The translations under genes were made by a program, and so were the position numbers. Positions 1 through 7,238 of a stretch of 33,400 nt of DNA are shown in pieces. The notes beneath the pieces were generated by a model. That model was given only the letters and a program-made list of their open reading frames with translations, had not been told where the DNA came from and did not search any database. Each line of letters starts with the position of its first letter. Within the stretch, counting starts at the first letter, position 1. Source of the stretch: Oscillospiraceae bacterium (GTDB lineage: Bacteria; Bacillota; Clostridia; Oscillospirales; CAG-272). Where the stretch lies: assembly GCA_015064345.1 (NCBI GenBank), contig SVSK01000021.1, forward strand, positions 1 through 33,400, read 5' to 3'.

Positions 1-54
<54 letters not shown>

Positions 55-180
55 TTGTATATCAAACGAGGTCTCCCTCGTATGCTATCTCACTTTAGAG
101 TGATTCTGTACTCTTATTACTATTAAAGAGTCTTTATTAAAAATTCAAAAGAATTTTCGGAGTCTTTAGTACATTTCGTT

Positions 181-204
181 GTTGTTCAATTTTCAATGAG
201 CTAT
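181..204 (-). promoter_or_regulatory. boxA-like antitermination site in rRNA leader
   Basis: The minus strand reads CATTGAAAATTGAACAAC between P2 and 16S. It resembles the pre-16S leader element (CTTTGAAAACTGAACA-like) of Firmicutes rRNA operons, where Nus factors assemble an antitermination complex. Recognition is by similarity to that pattern only. Confidence 0.4.
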
Positions 205-239
205 CTCTCTGCCTACACCTTCGCGCAGACAGCTTTGTA

Positions 240-268
240 ATTATATCACACCTTCCCAACTTTGTCAA
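240..268 (-). promoter_or_regulatory. rRNA operon promoter P2 (proximal)
   Basis: On the minus strand TTGACA (263-268) and TATAAT (240-245) are separated by exactly 17 bp. This is a full consensus sigma-A promoter about 185 bp upstream of mature 16S. Its spacing and its pairing with a second copy 123 bp upstream match the tandem P1-P2 arrangement of Firmicutes rRNA operons. Confidence 0.9.
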
Positions 269-362
269 TACCTTTTTCAAAGTTTTTTCAACTTTTTTGA
301 GGTTTTTGAGAGTTTTTTCTCTCCGACAAGTTGCTCTGTTGCTCTTCTCAAGCAACTGCGTT

Positions 363-391
363 ATTTTATCACAACTTTGCGCCTTTGTCAA
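363..391 (-). promoter_or_regulatory. rRNA operon promoter P1 (distal)
   Basis: On the minus strand TTGACA (386-391), a 17-bp spacer and TAAAAT (363-368). The spacers of P1 and P2 resemble each other (both start AAG and end GTGA), so the two promoters probably arose by duplication. AT-rich sequence upstream of the -35 could serve as an UP element. The stretch 60-490 holds only this promoter and leader region; I see no coding sequence in it. Confidence 0.85.
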
Positions 392-490
392 TAGTTTTAT
401 ACACTTTTCTTTGTAAAAATCCACCCAATTTTCGCCTTGGATTTTGTGTATTTCCACCACACACGCCACAGTGCACAATCCATAAAATAA

Positions 491-520
491 TGCAAAAGCC
501 CCCGCACAATTACGGGAGCT
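491..520 (-). terminator. rnpB terminator
   Basis: On the minus strand an 8-bp stem (AGCTCCCG with CGGGGGCT, one G-T pair, 8-nt loop) is followed by TTTTGCATT. It directly follows the conserved RNase P 3' end. Confidence 0.75.
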
Positions 521-895
521 ATCGGCAGGCTTGTAAGCCGGGTTCTGTACGTCAAAGACGCAACTGTCATCCATCTGGGACGCATGTCGCCACACGCCTC
601 AAGCCACCTCCGCGGTTCTGTCGGGCAGACATGATCTTGCGATCCCCGCGCATAAGGTGTTGCATCGGATAGGGTTTACATTTGCACACAGTTACCTGTC
701 ATGCCGGTGAGCTTTTACCTCGCCTTTCCATCTGTACCGCCCGATACGGTAACCGCACCAAGAGGTAGTCTATTTCTGTTGCACTTTCCCGGAGGTCTCC
801 CTCGGCGGACGTTATCCGTTATCCTGCCCTGTGATGCCCGGACTTTCCTCGCACCAATACCTTTCGGCAACATGGCACGCGACAGTCCCACCTGC
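521..895 (-). ncRNA. rnpB: RNase P RNA (bacterial)
   Basis: This is the catalytic RNA of RNase P, which removes the 5' leader from tRNA precursors. On the minus strand the 5' half contains the conserved block GAGGAAAGTCCGGGCA (835-850), and the 3' end contains the partner ACAGAACCCGGCTTACAAGCC (about 528-548), the two strands of the P4 region. The length of about 375 nt is normal for a bacterial RNase P RNA. The 5' end is set from a consensus promoter whose -10 ends at 902; the 3' end is set by the terminator at 491-520. Confidence 0.95.
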
Positions 896-901
896 GTAGA
901 T

Positions 902-930
902 ATTATACCCCCTAAACAGTTTTTTGTCAA
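902..930 (-). promoter_or_regulatory. rnpB promoter
   Basis: Minus strand TTGACA (925-930), 17-bp spacer, TATAAT (902-907): full consensus, as expected for a strongly expressed stable RNA. It is divergent from the pdaA promoter, whose -35 lies only 15 bp away. Confidence 0.92.
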
Positions 931-944
931 GTGTGATGCCGCGC

Positions 945-973
945 TTGACTTTCCTTTTTATATATGATAAAAT
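945..973 (+). promoter_or_regulatory. promoter of the pdaA-like gene
   Basis: TTGACT (945-950), 17-bp spacer, TAAAAT (968-973). The start of transcription would be near 980, giving a 45-nt leader with the ribosome-binding site GGAGG just before the ATG at 1025. Confidence 0.82.
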
Positions 974-1024
974 TATGCTGTAAGAATATCGGAAACATCA
1001 ACTCAGCGCGGAGGTTATATATAA

Positions 1025-2122
1025 ATGAAGAAAACAAGCAATAACAGAGGCCGAATCCTCTCCCTCATTCTTGCTGCACTGCTTCTCGCATCCTGTTCCA
1101 AAACAGGACCTGCCAAAATATCGGACAGCTCCGGTGTGGGCAGAGATCCGGAGCTTGTAAGCGGATACACCCCCGACACCTCTGAGACGGATACTCCCCC
1201 GGAAACTGATGACACATCCACTACCCCGCCTTCTCCCTCCGTTGAAAATCCCTACGAAGTAGGCTCAACCGCATGGGAGTTGGTTAACGGTAAATACACT
1301 TACTACTTCGGCCCCCGTGACGAAAGCGGACTTGCAACCATCGGTGAGATGTACACCATGGAGCGCAAGAACCTGCCCGACCAGCCCGCCGGATACGACT
1401 GGTTCTATGCTCACACATCGTACAACGAAGCAACGGGTGAGGTCACGCCCGGATCATGGGACAGATATGACTCCACCATTGAGTTTATCGAAAAATACGG
1501 CGGAATCTATCGCGGCGACGAAACACAGAAGGTCTGCTACCTCACATTCGACTGCGGTTATGAATACGGCACCACCTCGCAGATCCTTGACGTGCTGAAA
1601 GAGAAAAATGCACCCGCGATCTTCTTTGTAACCGGTCACTATGTCGAAGAGCAGTACGATCTCATGAAGCGAATGCTGGACGAGGGGCATCTCATCGGCA
1701 ACCACACTGTCAATCACTGGAAGATGTCTGAGGTAACGGTTGACCAGTTCATGCAGCAGCTAAATGACCTTGAGGCAATGTACCTTGAGAAGTTCCCCGA
1801 CGCTCCGCCCATGCACTATTTCAGACCTCCGTCAGGCTCCTGCAACGAGTGGTCATTCATCATGGCGGACAAAATGGGCTACAAAACCGTAATGTGGTCG
1901 TGGACATACTACGATTATGACACAAACAATCAGCTCCCTGTGGCAGAAGCTCTCGCAAAAGCGAAGAACGCCCTGCACCCGGGTGTGGTTTATCTGTTCC
2001 ACGCAGAATCGCAGACTAATGCAGATATGCTTGGTGACCTCATCGACTGGATCAGAGCGCAGGGATACGAGATCATGCCCATCTGCTCCATCGAAACGCA
2101 GTCAGCCAATTCAAGTAATTAA
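1025..2122 (+). CDS. PdaA-like polysaccharide deacetylase lipoprotein
   Basis: 365 aa. The N-terminus (MKK, hydrophobic stretch 11-22, lipobox Leu-Ala-Ser-Cys24) is a lipoprotein signal, followed by a Ser/Thr/Pro-rich linker to about residue 80. The NodB fold occupies roughly 165-355. Its metal and catalytic motifs are TFDCG (Asp176), GNHTVNH (His227, His231), FRPPSG and a late HAES. The family removes acetyl groups from peptidoglycan amino sugars; the closest named member by layout is PdaA, which makes the muramic-delta-lactam precursor during spore cortex synthesis. The second Asp of the usual TFDDG is Cys177 here (Asn in PdaA itself), so metal binding may differ. Start chosen from GGAGG upstream and the consensus promoter at 945-973. 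mnmA follows after 9 bp and is probably cotranscribed. Confidence 0.85.
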   Translation: MKKTSNNRGRILSLILAALLLASCSKTGPAKISDSSGVGRDPELVSGYTPDTSETDTPPETDDTSTTPPSPSVENPYEVGSTAWELVNGKYTYYFGPRDESGLATIGEMYTMERKNLPDQPAGYDWFYAHTSYNEATGEVTPGSWDRYDSTIEFIEKYGGIYRGDETQKVCYLTFDCGYEYGTTSQILDVLKEKNAPAIFFVTGHYVEEQYDLMKRMLDEGHLIGNHTVNHWKMSEVTVDQFMQQLNDLEAMYLEKFPDAPPMHYFRPPSGSCNEWSFIMADKMGYKTVMWSWTYYDYDTNNQLPVAEALAKAKNALHPGVVYLFHAESQTNADMLGDLIDWIRAQGYEIMPICSIETQSANSSN

Positions 2123-2131
2123 GGATAAAAA

Positions 2132-3196
2132 ATGGCTAATATTATAGCAATGAGCGGCGGGGTGGATTCAAGCGTCTCGCTGCTTTTATCTAAAGAAAAA
2201 CTGAAGAATGAGCCACTTATCGGGGTCACCTTGGCACTTGCGGCTGAAAACACACCCGAGCACGCGGCGGATCTGTCCAACATCAGCGATGCGGCGGCAG
2301 TTTGCGCTTCTCAGGGCATCGAGCATCGGGCAGTTTTCGCTCACGCGGAGTTCAAGCAAGCGGTGATCGACTATTTCACAGGCGAATACATGGCAGGCCG
2401 CACCCCCAACCCCTGCGTTGTTTGCAACAGAGATATCAAATTCGGTCTGCTGGGCGACTACGCAAAGGAAAACGGAGCAGGCAGAATCATCACAGGCCAC
2501 TACGCTCGGCTGGCGGAGATCGGCGGCTATACCTACATCAAAAAAGCGGCGGATATTTCCAAAGACCAAAGCTATATGCTTGCGTATCTCTCGCAAAATC
2601 AGCTTCGTCGGGCGTATTTTCCACTTGGCGAGCTGACAAAGGCAGAGGTGCGAGCGATTGCAGAGGATAACAACCTCGTCAGCGCACGAAAGAAGGACAG
2701 CCAAGACATTTGCTTCGTTCCCGACGGAGATTACGTGGCGGCGATCACAAAAGCCACAGGCAAAGAGCCGATCTCGGGCAACTACATCGACCAAAGCGGC
2801 AAGATTTTGGGCTCTCACCGTGGATATTGGTGCTACACCGTCGGTCAGCGAAAAGGTCTGGGCATCTCACTTGGCAAGCACGCCTTTGTGCTCTCGAAGG
2901 ATGCATCAACAAACACAGTGGTCCTGGGAGACGAGGCAGATCTGTTCAAAACACAAGTAAACATCAGCAGCCTGAACCTCCCCTCCGATCCTCATGCACT
3001 CGACGGAGACGTGCGTTGTATCGTTAAGCTTCGTTACGCACATCGCGGGTCCGAATGCGTCCTCCACAGAACCTCCGAAACAACAGCCACACTCGAGTTT
3101 GACGAGCCGCAACGAGCTCCCACCCCCGGTCAGTTCGCGGTCATATACGACGCCGACACAGGCGAACACGTCCTCGGCGCAGGTGTGATTGAGTAA
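2132..3196 (+). CDS. mnmA: tRNA-uridine 2-sulfurtransferase MnmA
   Basis: 354 aa, close to the usual 360. It activates C2 of the wobble uridine (U34) in tRNA-Lys, -Glu and -Gln with ATP and transfers sulfur to make s2U. The PP-loop SGGVDSS is at residues 8-14. The two catalytic cysteines are Cys95 (NPCVVCNR) and Cys194 (SQDICF), corresponding to the E. coli pair near 102 and 199. The central FTVGQRKGLG-like motif (YTVGQRKGLG here) and a C-terminal beta-barrel are present. AAGGA lies before the ATG. The sulfur donor (a cysteine desulfurase) is not in the window. Probably cotranscribed with the upstream deacetylase, with no obvious functional link. Confidence 0.96.
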   Translation: MANIIAMSGGVDSSVSLLLSKEKLKNEPLIGVTLALAAENTPEHAADLSNISDAAAVCASQGIEHRAVFAHAEFKQAVIDYFTGEYMAGRTPNPCVVCNRDIKFGLLGDYAKENGAGRIITGHYARLAEIGGYTYIKKAADISKDQSYMLAYLSQNQLRRAYFPLGELTKAEVRAIAEDNNLVSARKKDSQDICFVPDGDYVAAITKATGKEPISGNYIDQSGKILGSHRGYWCYTVGQRKGLGISLGKHAFVLSKDASTNTVVLGDEADLFKTQVNISSLNLPSDPHALDGDVRCIVKLRYAHRGSECVLHRTSETTATLEFDEPQRAPTPGQFAVIYDADTGEHVLGAGVIE

Positions 3197-3245
3197 GAAA
3201 AATTTGATAATAAGAATCCAACCGTAAACGGGCGACTTACCAAGC

Positions 3246-3373
3246 CTTCCTCCGGGAGGAAGGGGGACCGCTTGCGGTGGAAGGAGCCCTCGGCACTTTA
3301 AGTTTTGTTATGCTTTATCATATCGCGCTCTCCCCCACCCACTTCGTGGGAGCCCCCTCCCGGAAGGGGCCTT
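3246..3373. repeat. dispersed intergenic repeat, copy 1
   Basis: This segment is shared, in the same orientation, with 28519-28653. Both copies contain a G-rich block (CGGGAGGAAGGGGGACCG), a variable central part, then CTCCCCCACCCACTTCGTGGG and a final GGGGCCTT. The two ends are partly complementary, so each copy can fold into a long branched hairpin. The C-TTC-G triloop hairpin at 3338-3350 is nested inside. Apart from this element and the terminator at 3484, the gap 3197-3522 shows nothing; an open frame at 3277-3804 runs through the repeat and is not a gene. Confidence 0.8.
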
Positions 3374-3483
3374 ATGCTGACTGCGGTTTTTCTTTTCCCT
3401 CACCGGCAATAGCCTCTAAATTCTGCACCGCCGAACTTTTGCTGAACCACGCGACTACCGCGGGGCTTTCAATAATAAAACAA

Positions 3484-3514
3484 AGCCTGACCATCACCGA
3501 TCAGGCTTTTTCTG
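3484..3514 (-). terminator. bidirectional terminator after rnmV
   Basis: An 8-bp perfect stem (AAGCCTGA / TCAGGCTT) with T-runs on the right on the plus strand and interrupted T-runs (GTTTTATT) on the minus strand. It sits between mnmA (plus) and rnmV (minus), which converge, and ends 9 bp from the rnmV stop. Confidence 0.8.
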
Positions 3515-3522
3515 TATTCAAT

Positions 3523-4134
3523 TTACATCTTCCCCATTATTTCCCGAATCTCGTCCGCATCGGAGATCAGCCCCAGCGCATCACAAAGTGCGTTCACGGT
3601 CATGTCTCCGGGCAATCCAAGAGCAGAGCACAGCTTTTTTCGGTTTTCTGCCGCGTTTTCTGTTCCGTTCAGTCCCATTTCATAGAGAAATGCCTTAGTT
3701 ATTGGCTTTTTCGCAGGAGAATCAACTTTTTTGCACTCTCCACAGACAGTCTCGGGGTGCGATTCGGCAAATTTTTCAAGTATCTCAGCGAGAATCTCAT
3801 TTGAAACTCCCTCAACTCCAAGAAGTCCTGCCTTGGACGGAGCGGATTTGCGCTTTTCCTTACCCGCGATCTGGGGGATATACAAATTATACACGGGAAT
3901 ACCCTCAAGCATTCCCTTAAGATGAGAGCGAATGAGTCTGCCGCCGCCATCACTATCGCACAAGATAATCAGTCCGCGGCTGCCGAGCTTGCGTATCAAA
4001 GCACGTTTCTCGTCATTTTTGAACACTGCAAATCCGTCTGTGGTAATTATCACGCTATCCACTACGCCCGAAAGCCGCGCCTTATCGTACTTCCCCTCAA
4101 CAACGATGGGAATATTGAACCCGAGCAAGCTCAC
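3523..4134 (-). CDS. rnmV: ribonuclease M5 (Toprim)
   Basis: 203 aa; family members are about 185 aa. RNase M5 makes the final cuts that mature 5S rRNA in Gram-positive bacteria. The Toprim domain fills the N-terminal half: VVEGKYDKARL carries the catalytic Glu13, and ILCDSDGGGRLIR carries the Asp60-x-Asp62 metal site. The motif GVEGV near residue 110 matches the conserved GVE of M5 proteins, and the C-terminal 85 residues correspond to the DUF4093 region. It lies 57 bp downstream of holA on the same strand. M5 is more often found beside ksgA, so the pairing with holA is a local variation. Confidence 0.85.
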   Translation of the reverse strand: MSLLGFNIPIVVEGKYDKARLSGVVDSVIITTDGFAVFKNDEKRALIRKLGSRGLIILCDSDGGGRLIRSHLKGMLEGIPVYNLYIPQIAGKEKRKSAPSKAGLLGVEGVSNEILAEILEKFAESHPETVCGECKKVDSPAKKPITKAFLYEMGLNGTENAAENRKKLCSALGLPGDMTVNALCDALGLISDADEIREIMGKM

Positions 4135-4191
4135 CCCTCCTTTCTCATTTTTGATATCAGTTGCCCTATATACCGTAGTTTTGTTTTCCGT

Positions 4192-5226
4192 TTACTTTCC
4201 GCAGATGAGCCGCTCGATTGCAGAATACCCTGCTCCAAGCTTCACCTGCCTGTCAGCTTCACAGCAACGTTCCATTGCACGGGCGAAATATTCAGCCGAG
4301 GCAAGATTCGCCGCGCGGTAGTACAGCCCTGCACGGTAATCGTTCATTTTCATGGACCTGGCATAGTCGTTTTTGTCCCGTCCGTCGGCAATAAAAGCGG
4401 CGGCCACGGAAAGATCCGCAAATGTCTTGGTTATCTGCGACAGCACAATGATGGGATCCTCACGCTTACGCATCTTGATGCTCAGGTTTTGGAGTGCACC
4501 TGCCACGTTTCCCTCAAGGATGCAGTTGGTAAGGCGGAATGCCTCGTCCTCATCCGTTCTTGAAACGCAAGCCAGAACATCCTCCGCCCGCACTTCAGTT
4601 GCTCCACGGGATGCGGCATATGCACCGATCTTCTTTACCTCTCCGATTAGTCGGAACATACTGCGACCGCATGAGTCGAGAATAAGCTGACCCTCGCGCA
4701 TCTGAAGCTCCAGCTTGTAGTCAGCAAAGTGGCGAGCCATCCAGCGAATGAGACGAGCGTCAGACTGATATGCAAAGTCAACGCACTTCATGAATTTTGA
4801 TGCGGCGGCAAGGAAAGGCGAGGGCTTCTTTTGCGTGCCCGGGTCAAATCCACCGGAAGTGACCTTCATCACAAACACCGTGTCGCCGTAATCATTCTCC
4901 GCCTGTTCTCTGAGAAGCTCAAGGAGGGCAGTCTTTTCCTTTTCCTTAAGTGAGTCAAGATCCGCAAAGGAGGCGGTGATAAGCTTCTGCGGTGCCATCA
5001 TGGGAGGTGCCATAAACGCGTCATGCAGTGCGCCAAGGTCTATCTCCCCGTCACCGAAATTGAAATCGAAACAGTTAAATGATGCAAAGCTGTCGTCTTC
5101 ACCGATGACCAGCCGCTTGATTTCCGTCAGTCGGTGATTCTTCATGTAGTCCTCGTCGCCGTAGAAGAAGTACATTCCCGACACGTTGCCACACTTCAGC
5201 TCAAGACCCAGATCGTTTTCAGTCAA
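4192..5226 (-). CDS. holA: DNA polymerase III delta subunit
   Basis: About 344 aa. HolA is the subunit of the clamp loader that opens the beta sliding clamp. The N-terminus has the characteristic YFFYGDEDYMKN motif, followed by the AAA+-like domain and the helical collar domain (MRKREDPIIVLSQITKTFADL, typical of HolA C-termini). Start choice: the longest frame begins at ATG 5241, but its codons 1-4 contain GGAGGTGA, a near-perfect ribosome-binding site. Initiation is therefore more likely at TTG 5226 (8 nt after GGAGG) or GTG 5229 than at 5241. No clear promoter is visible upstream. Transcribed with rnmV. Confidence 0.9.
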   Translation of the reverse strand: MTENDLGLELKCGNVSGMYFFYGDEDYMKNHRLTEIKRLVIGEDDSFASFNCFDFNFGDGEIDLGALHDAFMAPPMMAPQKLITASFADLDSLKEKEKTALLELLREQAENDYGDTVFVMKVTSGGFDPGTQKKPSPFLAAASKFMKCVDFAYQSDARLIRWMARHFADYKLELQMREGQLILDSCGRSMFRLIGEVKKIGAYAASRGATEVRAEDVLACVSRTDEDEAFRLTNCILEGNVAGALQNLSIKMRKREDPIIVLSQITKTFADLSVAAAFIADGRDKNDYARSMKMNDYRAGLYYRAANLASAEYFARAMERCCEADRQVKLGAGYSAIERLICGK

Positions 5227-5274
5227 CACGCTCACCTCCATTTCAGAAACTTACAATAAAATAAAACTTATGTA

Positions 5275-5303
5275 TTGATATCTTAACAAAAACAGAATAT
5301 AAT
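5275..5303 (+). promoter_or_regulatory. promoter of the Mbeg1-like gene
   Basis: TTGATA (5275-5280), 17-bp spacer, TATAAT (5298-5303), with AT-rich flanks. It lies in the 106-bp gap between the divergent holA and hydrolase genes. Confidence 0.8.
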
Positions 5304-5347
5304 TAAATTAATAAATAATAGGAACAATAATTTCAAGCGGAGGAACT

Positions 5348-6430
5348 ATGGCAAACATTTTTGACTACCTACAGTGGCGCGGAGACCTTCCATTTTCCGT
5401 TTCCCCGTTCAACGAGGTCGACAACCTCATTTTATCCATGCTGTCCTTCATCAATTATAAAGACGTCGTCCCTACAGGAATGCTCGGCACCCCCGTCAAG
5501 CTTTCAAAATGCCGTGAGCTGAAGGAAGAGCGCGGCGGAAAGGATGAAAGCTTCGGTAAAATTATTCCGAGAGCCGTATATGATCTGTTCCTCGCGGCGG
5601 CAGAGTCAAAGAGATTCTCCGACGTGTACGTTACATACTTCAAGGAAGAGACAAGCGTCAGCGAAACAAAGCAGTTTGCCGCAGTCACATTCATTCTGCC
5701 CGACAACTCACTATTTGTGGCGTATCGCGGAACGGACGACACAATCGTCGGTTGGAGAGAGGACTTCAACCTCAGCTTCACCCGCGAGACCATGTCTCAG
5801 AAGGCGGCTGTGGACTACCTCACAAAGATCGCGTCAGTTTATCGCGGAAAGATCCGCACGGGCGGTCATTCAAAGGGCGGTAACCACGCAGTATATGCCG
5901 CAGTCTTCGCACCGGCAAGCGTTCGTGACAGAATAATCACCGCATACAGCAACGACGGACCCGGATTCGTAGCCGAAATAATAGATTCGCCCGAATATGC
6001 GGGGATGGAGGAAAAGATCCACACCATCGTTCCCCAGTCGTCCATCATCGGCATGCTGCTTGAGCACAAAGCGAATTACTCCGTTATCGAAAGCAGCGAA
6101 AAGGGCGGACTTTTCCAGCACAATCCCTTTAGCTGGTCAGTGCTCGGCACGTCATTCGTTCATTTAGATAGCCTCTCCGACAAAGGCAAGCGCCATGACA
6201 AAGTGATGAGCAACTGGCTGTCCAAGCTGTCATCCGAGGAAAGACGCATCTTCACCGACACTCTGTTTGGCGTTATCGAAGCCACGGGCGCGACCACCGT
6301 TACAGAGCTGACCACCGATCAGTTCTCGAAGATCACCGCGGCGGTGAAAGCATACAGCAGTCTCGATCGCGACACCAAGGAGAAAATGTACAGCTTCGTA
6401 AAGCGGCTGGTGTCTGCTATCCGTCGGTAA
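5348..6430 (+). CDS. Mbeg1-like (DUF2974) alpha/beta hydrolase
   Basis: 360 aa. The residues SLFVAYRGTDDTIVGWREDF (121-140) and the nucleophile elbow GHSKGGN (Ser175) match the lipase class-3-like Mbeg1/DUF2974 family, common in Firmicutes. The YRGTD loop is the equivalent of the lipase oxyanion region. No signal peptide or membrane segment is visible, so it should act in the cytoplasm. The substrate is unknown; esterase or lipase activity is inferred from the fold only. The Asp of the triad is plausibly in SNDGPGF (about 200), with a late His around 270 (FVHLDSL). Ribosome-binding site GCGGAGG precedes the ATG. Monocistronic, with its own promoter. Confidence 0.85.
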   Translation: MANIFDYLQWRGDLPFSVSPFNEVDNLILSMLSFINYKDVVPTGMLGTPVKLSKCRELKEERGGKDESFGKIIPRAVYDLFLAAAESKRFSDVYVTYFKEETSVSETKQFAAVTFILPDNSLFVAYRGTDDTIVGWREDFNLSFTRETMSQKAAVDYLTKIASVYRGKIRTGGHSKGGNHAVYAAVFAPASVRDRIITAYSNDGPGFVAEIIDSPEYAGMEEKIHTIVPQSSIIGMLLEHKANYSVIESSEKGGLFQHNPFSWSVLGTSFVHLDSLSDKGKRHDKVMSNWLSKLSSEERRIFTDTLFGVIEATGATTVTELTTDQFSKITAAVKAYSSLDRDTKEKMYSFVKRLVSAIRR

Positions 6431-6480
6431 ATTCACACTAAAATTATACAATGTCCCAACTCAAAAGTCAACTGCAATTC

Positions 6481-6509
6481 TTGACAACCTCCCGTATTAA
6501 TGGTATAAT
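6481..6509 (+). promoter_or_regulatory. mntP promoter
   Basis: TTGACA (6481-6486), 17-bp spacer, TATAAT (6504-6509): full consensus. The leader would be only about 40 nt, too short for a yybP-ykoY manganese riboswitch, and none is seen. Confidence 0.9.
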
Positions 6510-6554
6510 GACTATCTGTATACGACAATAAACAAAACAAAGGAATAGCAAATC

Positions 6555-7121
6555 ATGGGTTTTTGGGAACTGTTCATCATAGCAGTAGGACTCTCAATGG
6601 ACGCCTTTGCGGTGTCGGTGTGCAAGGGACTCTCGGTAAGTCGAGTTAAACTAAAGCACGCGCTGATCTGCGGTGTGTGGTTCGGTGCATTCCAGGGACT
6701 GATGCCGGCGATCGGTTATTTTCTCGGACTGCAGTTTGAAAAGTACATCGTATCCGTTGACCACTGGATAACGTTCGTGCTGCTTGGCATAATCGGATTT
6801 AACATGATCCGCGAGGCTCTCTCAAAGGAAGAGGAAGAATGTAGCTGCAACTTCGGATTTAAGACAATGTTCCTCATGGCAGTGGCAACAAGCATTGATG
6901 CTCTGGCAGTCGGAATAACATTCGCGCTCAACCCGGTAAACATCATTCTTGCAGTATCACTTATCGCAGTAACAACTTTCACCCTTTCCGCAATCGGCGT
7001 GAAGATCGGCAACATCTTCGGAACGCGCTACAAATCCGTATCTGAATTAGTCGGTGGCTCGGTACTCATTCTTATCGGTTTGAAGATCCTGCTTGAGCAT
7101 CTCGGCGTGATCAATTTCTAA
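6555..7121 (+). CDS. mntP: manganese efflux pump MntP
   Basis: 188 aa, normal for the family. Six hydrophobic segments make a small membrane exporter of Mn(II). Two internally homologous halves carry the signature acidic motifs GLSMDAFAVSVCKGL (near residue 13) and ATSIDALAVGITFA (near 111), which line the transport path. AAAGGA ribosome-binding site before the ATG. Monocistronic: its own consensus promoter and a terminator 12 bp after the stop. Confidence 0.95.
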   Translation: MGFWELFIIAVGLSMDAFAVSVCKGLSVSRVKLKHALICGVWFGAFQGLMPAIGYFLGLQFEKYIVSVDHWITFVLLGIIGFNMIREALSKEEEECSCNFGFKTMFLMAVATSIDALAVGITFALNPVNIILAVSLIAVTTFTLSAIGVKIGNIFGTRYKSVSELVGGSVLILIGLKILLEHLGVINF

Positions 7122-7132
7122 ACAAACAAAAA

Positions 7133-7160
7133 ACGTCTCATACGAGGCGTTTTCTTTTTT
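7133..7160 (+). terminator. mntP terminator
   Basis: A 7-bp stem (ACGTCTC / GAGGCGT, ATAC loop) is followed by TTTCTTTTTT. Confidence 0.85.
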
Positions 7161-7173
7161 GAAAAGCAAAACA

Positions 7174-7206
7174 AAAGAACCCCGGTTTGCACCGAGGTTC
7201 TTTTTA
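7174..7206 (-). terminator. terminator of the SLH protein gene
   Basis: An inverted repeat of about 12 bp with one mismatch (AAGAACCCCGGT / ACCGAGGTTCTT, TTGC loop) lies 32 bp past the stop codon of the minus-strand gene. It reads into TTTTG on the minus strand and TTTTTAT on the plus strand, so it may work both ways. Confidence 0.8.
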
Positions 7207-7238
7207 TCTTAATGTTATAAGGTCACATTAAAGATGAA

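Noticed and set aside
3277-3804. 175-codon plus-strand frame downstream of mnmA
   Set aside because: It consists of the dispersed repeat and terminator, then runs antisense into rnmV.
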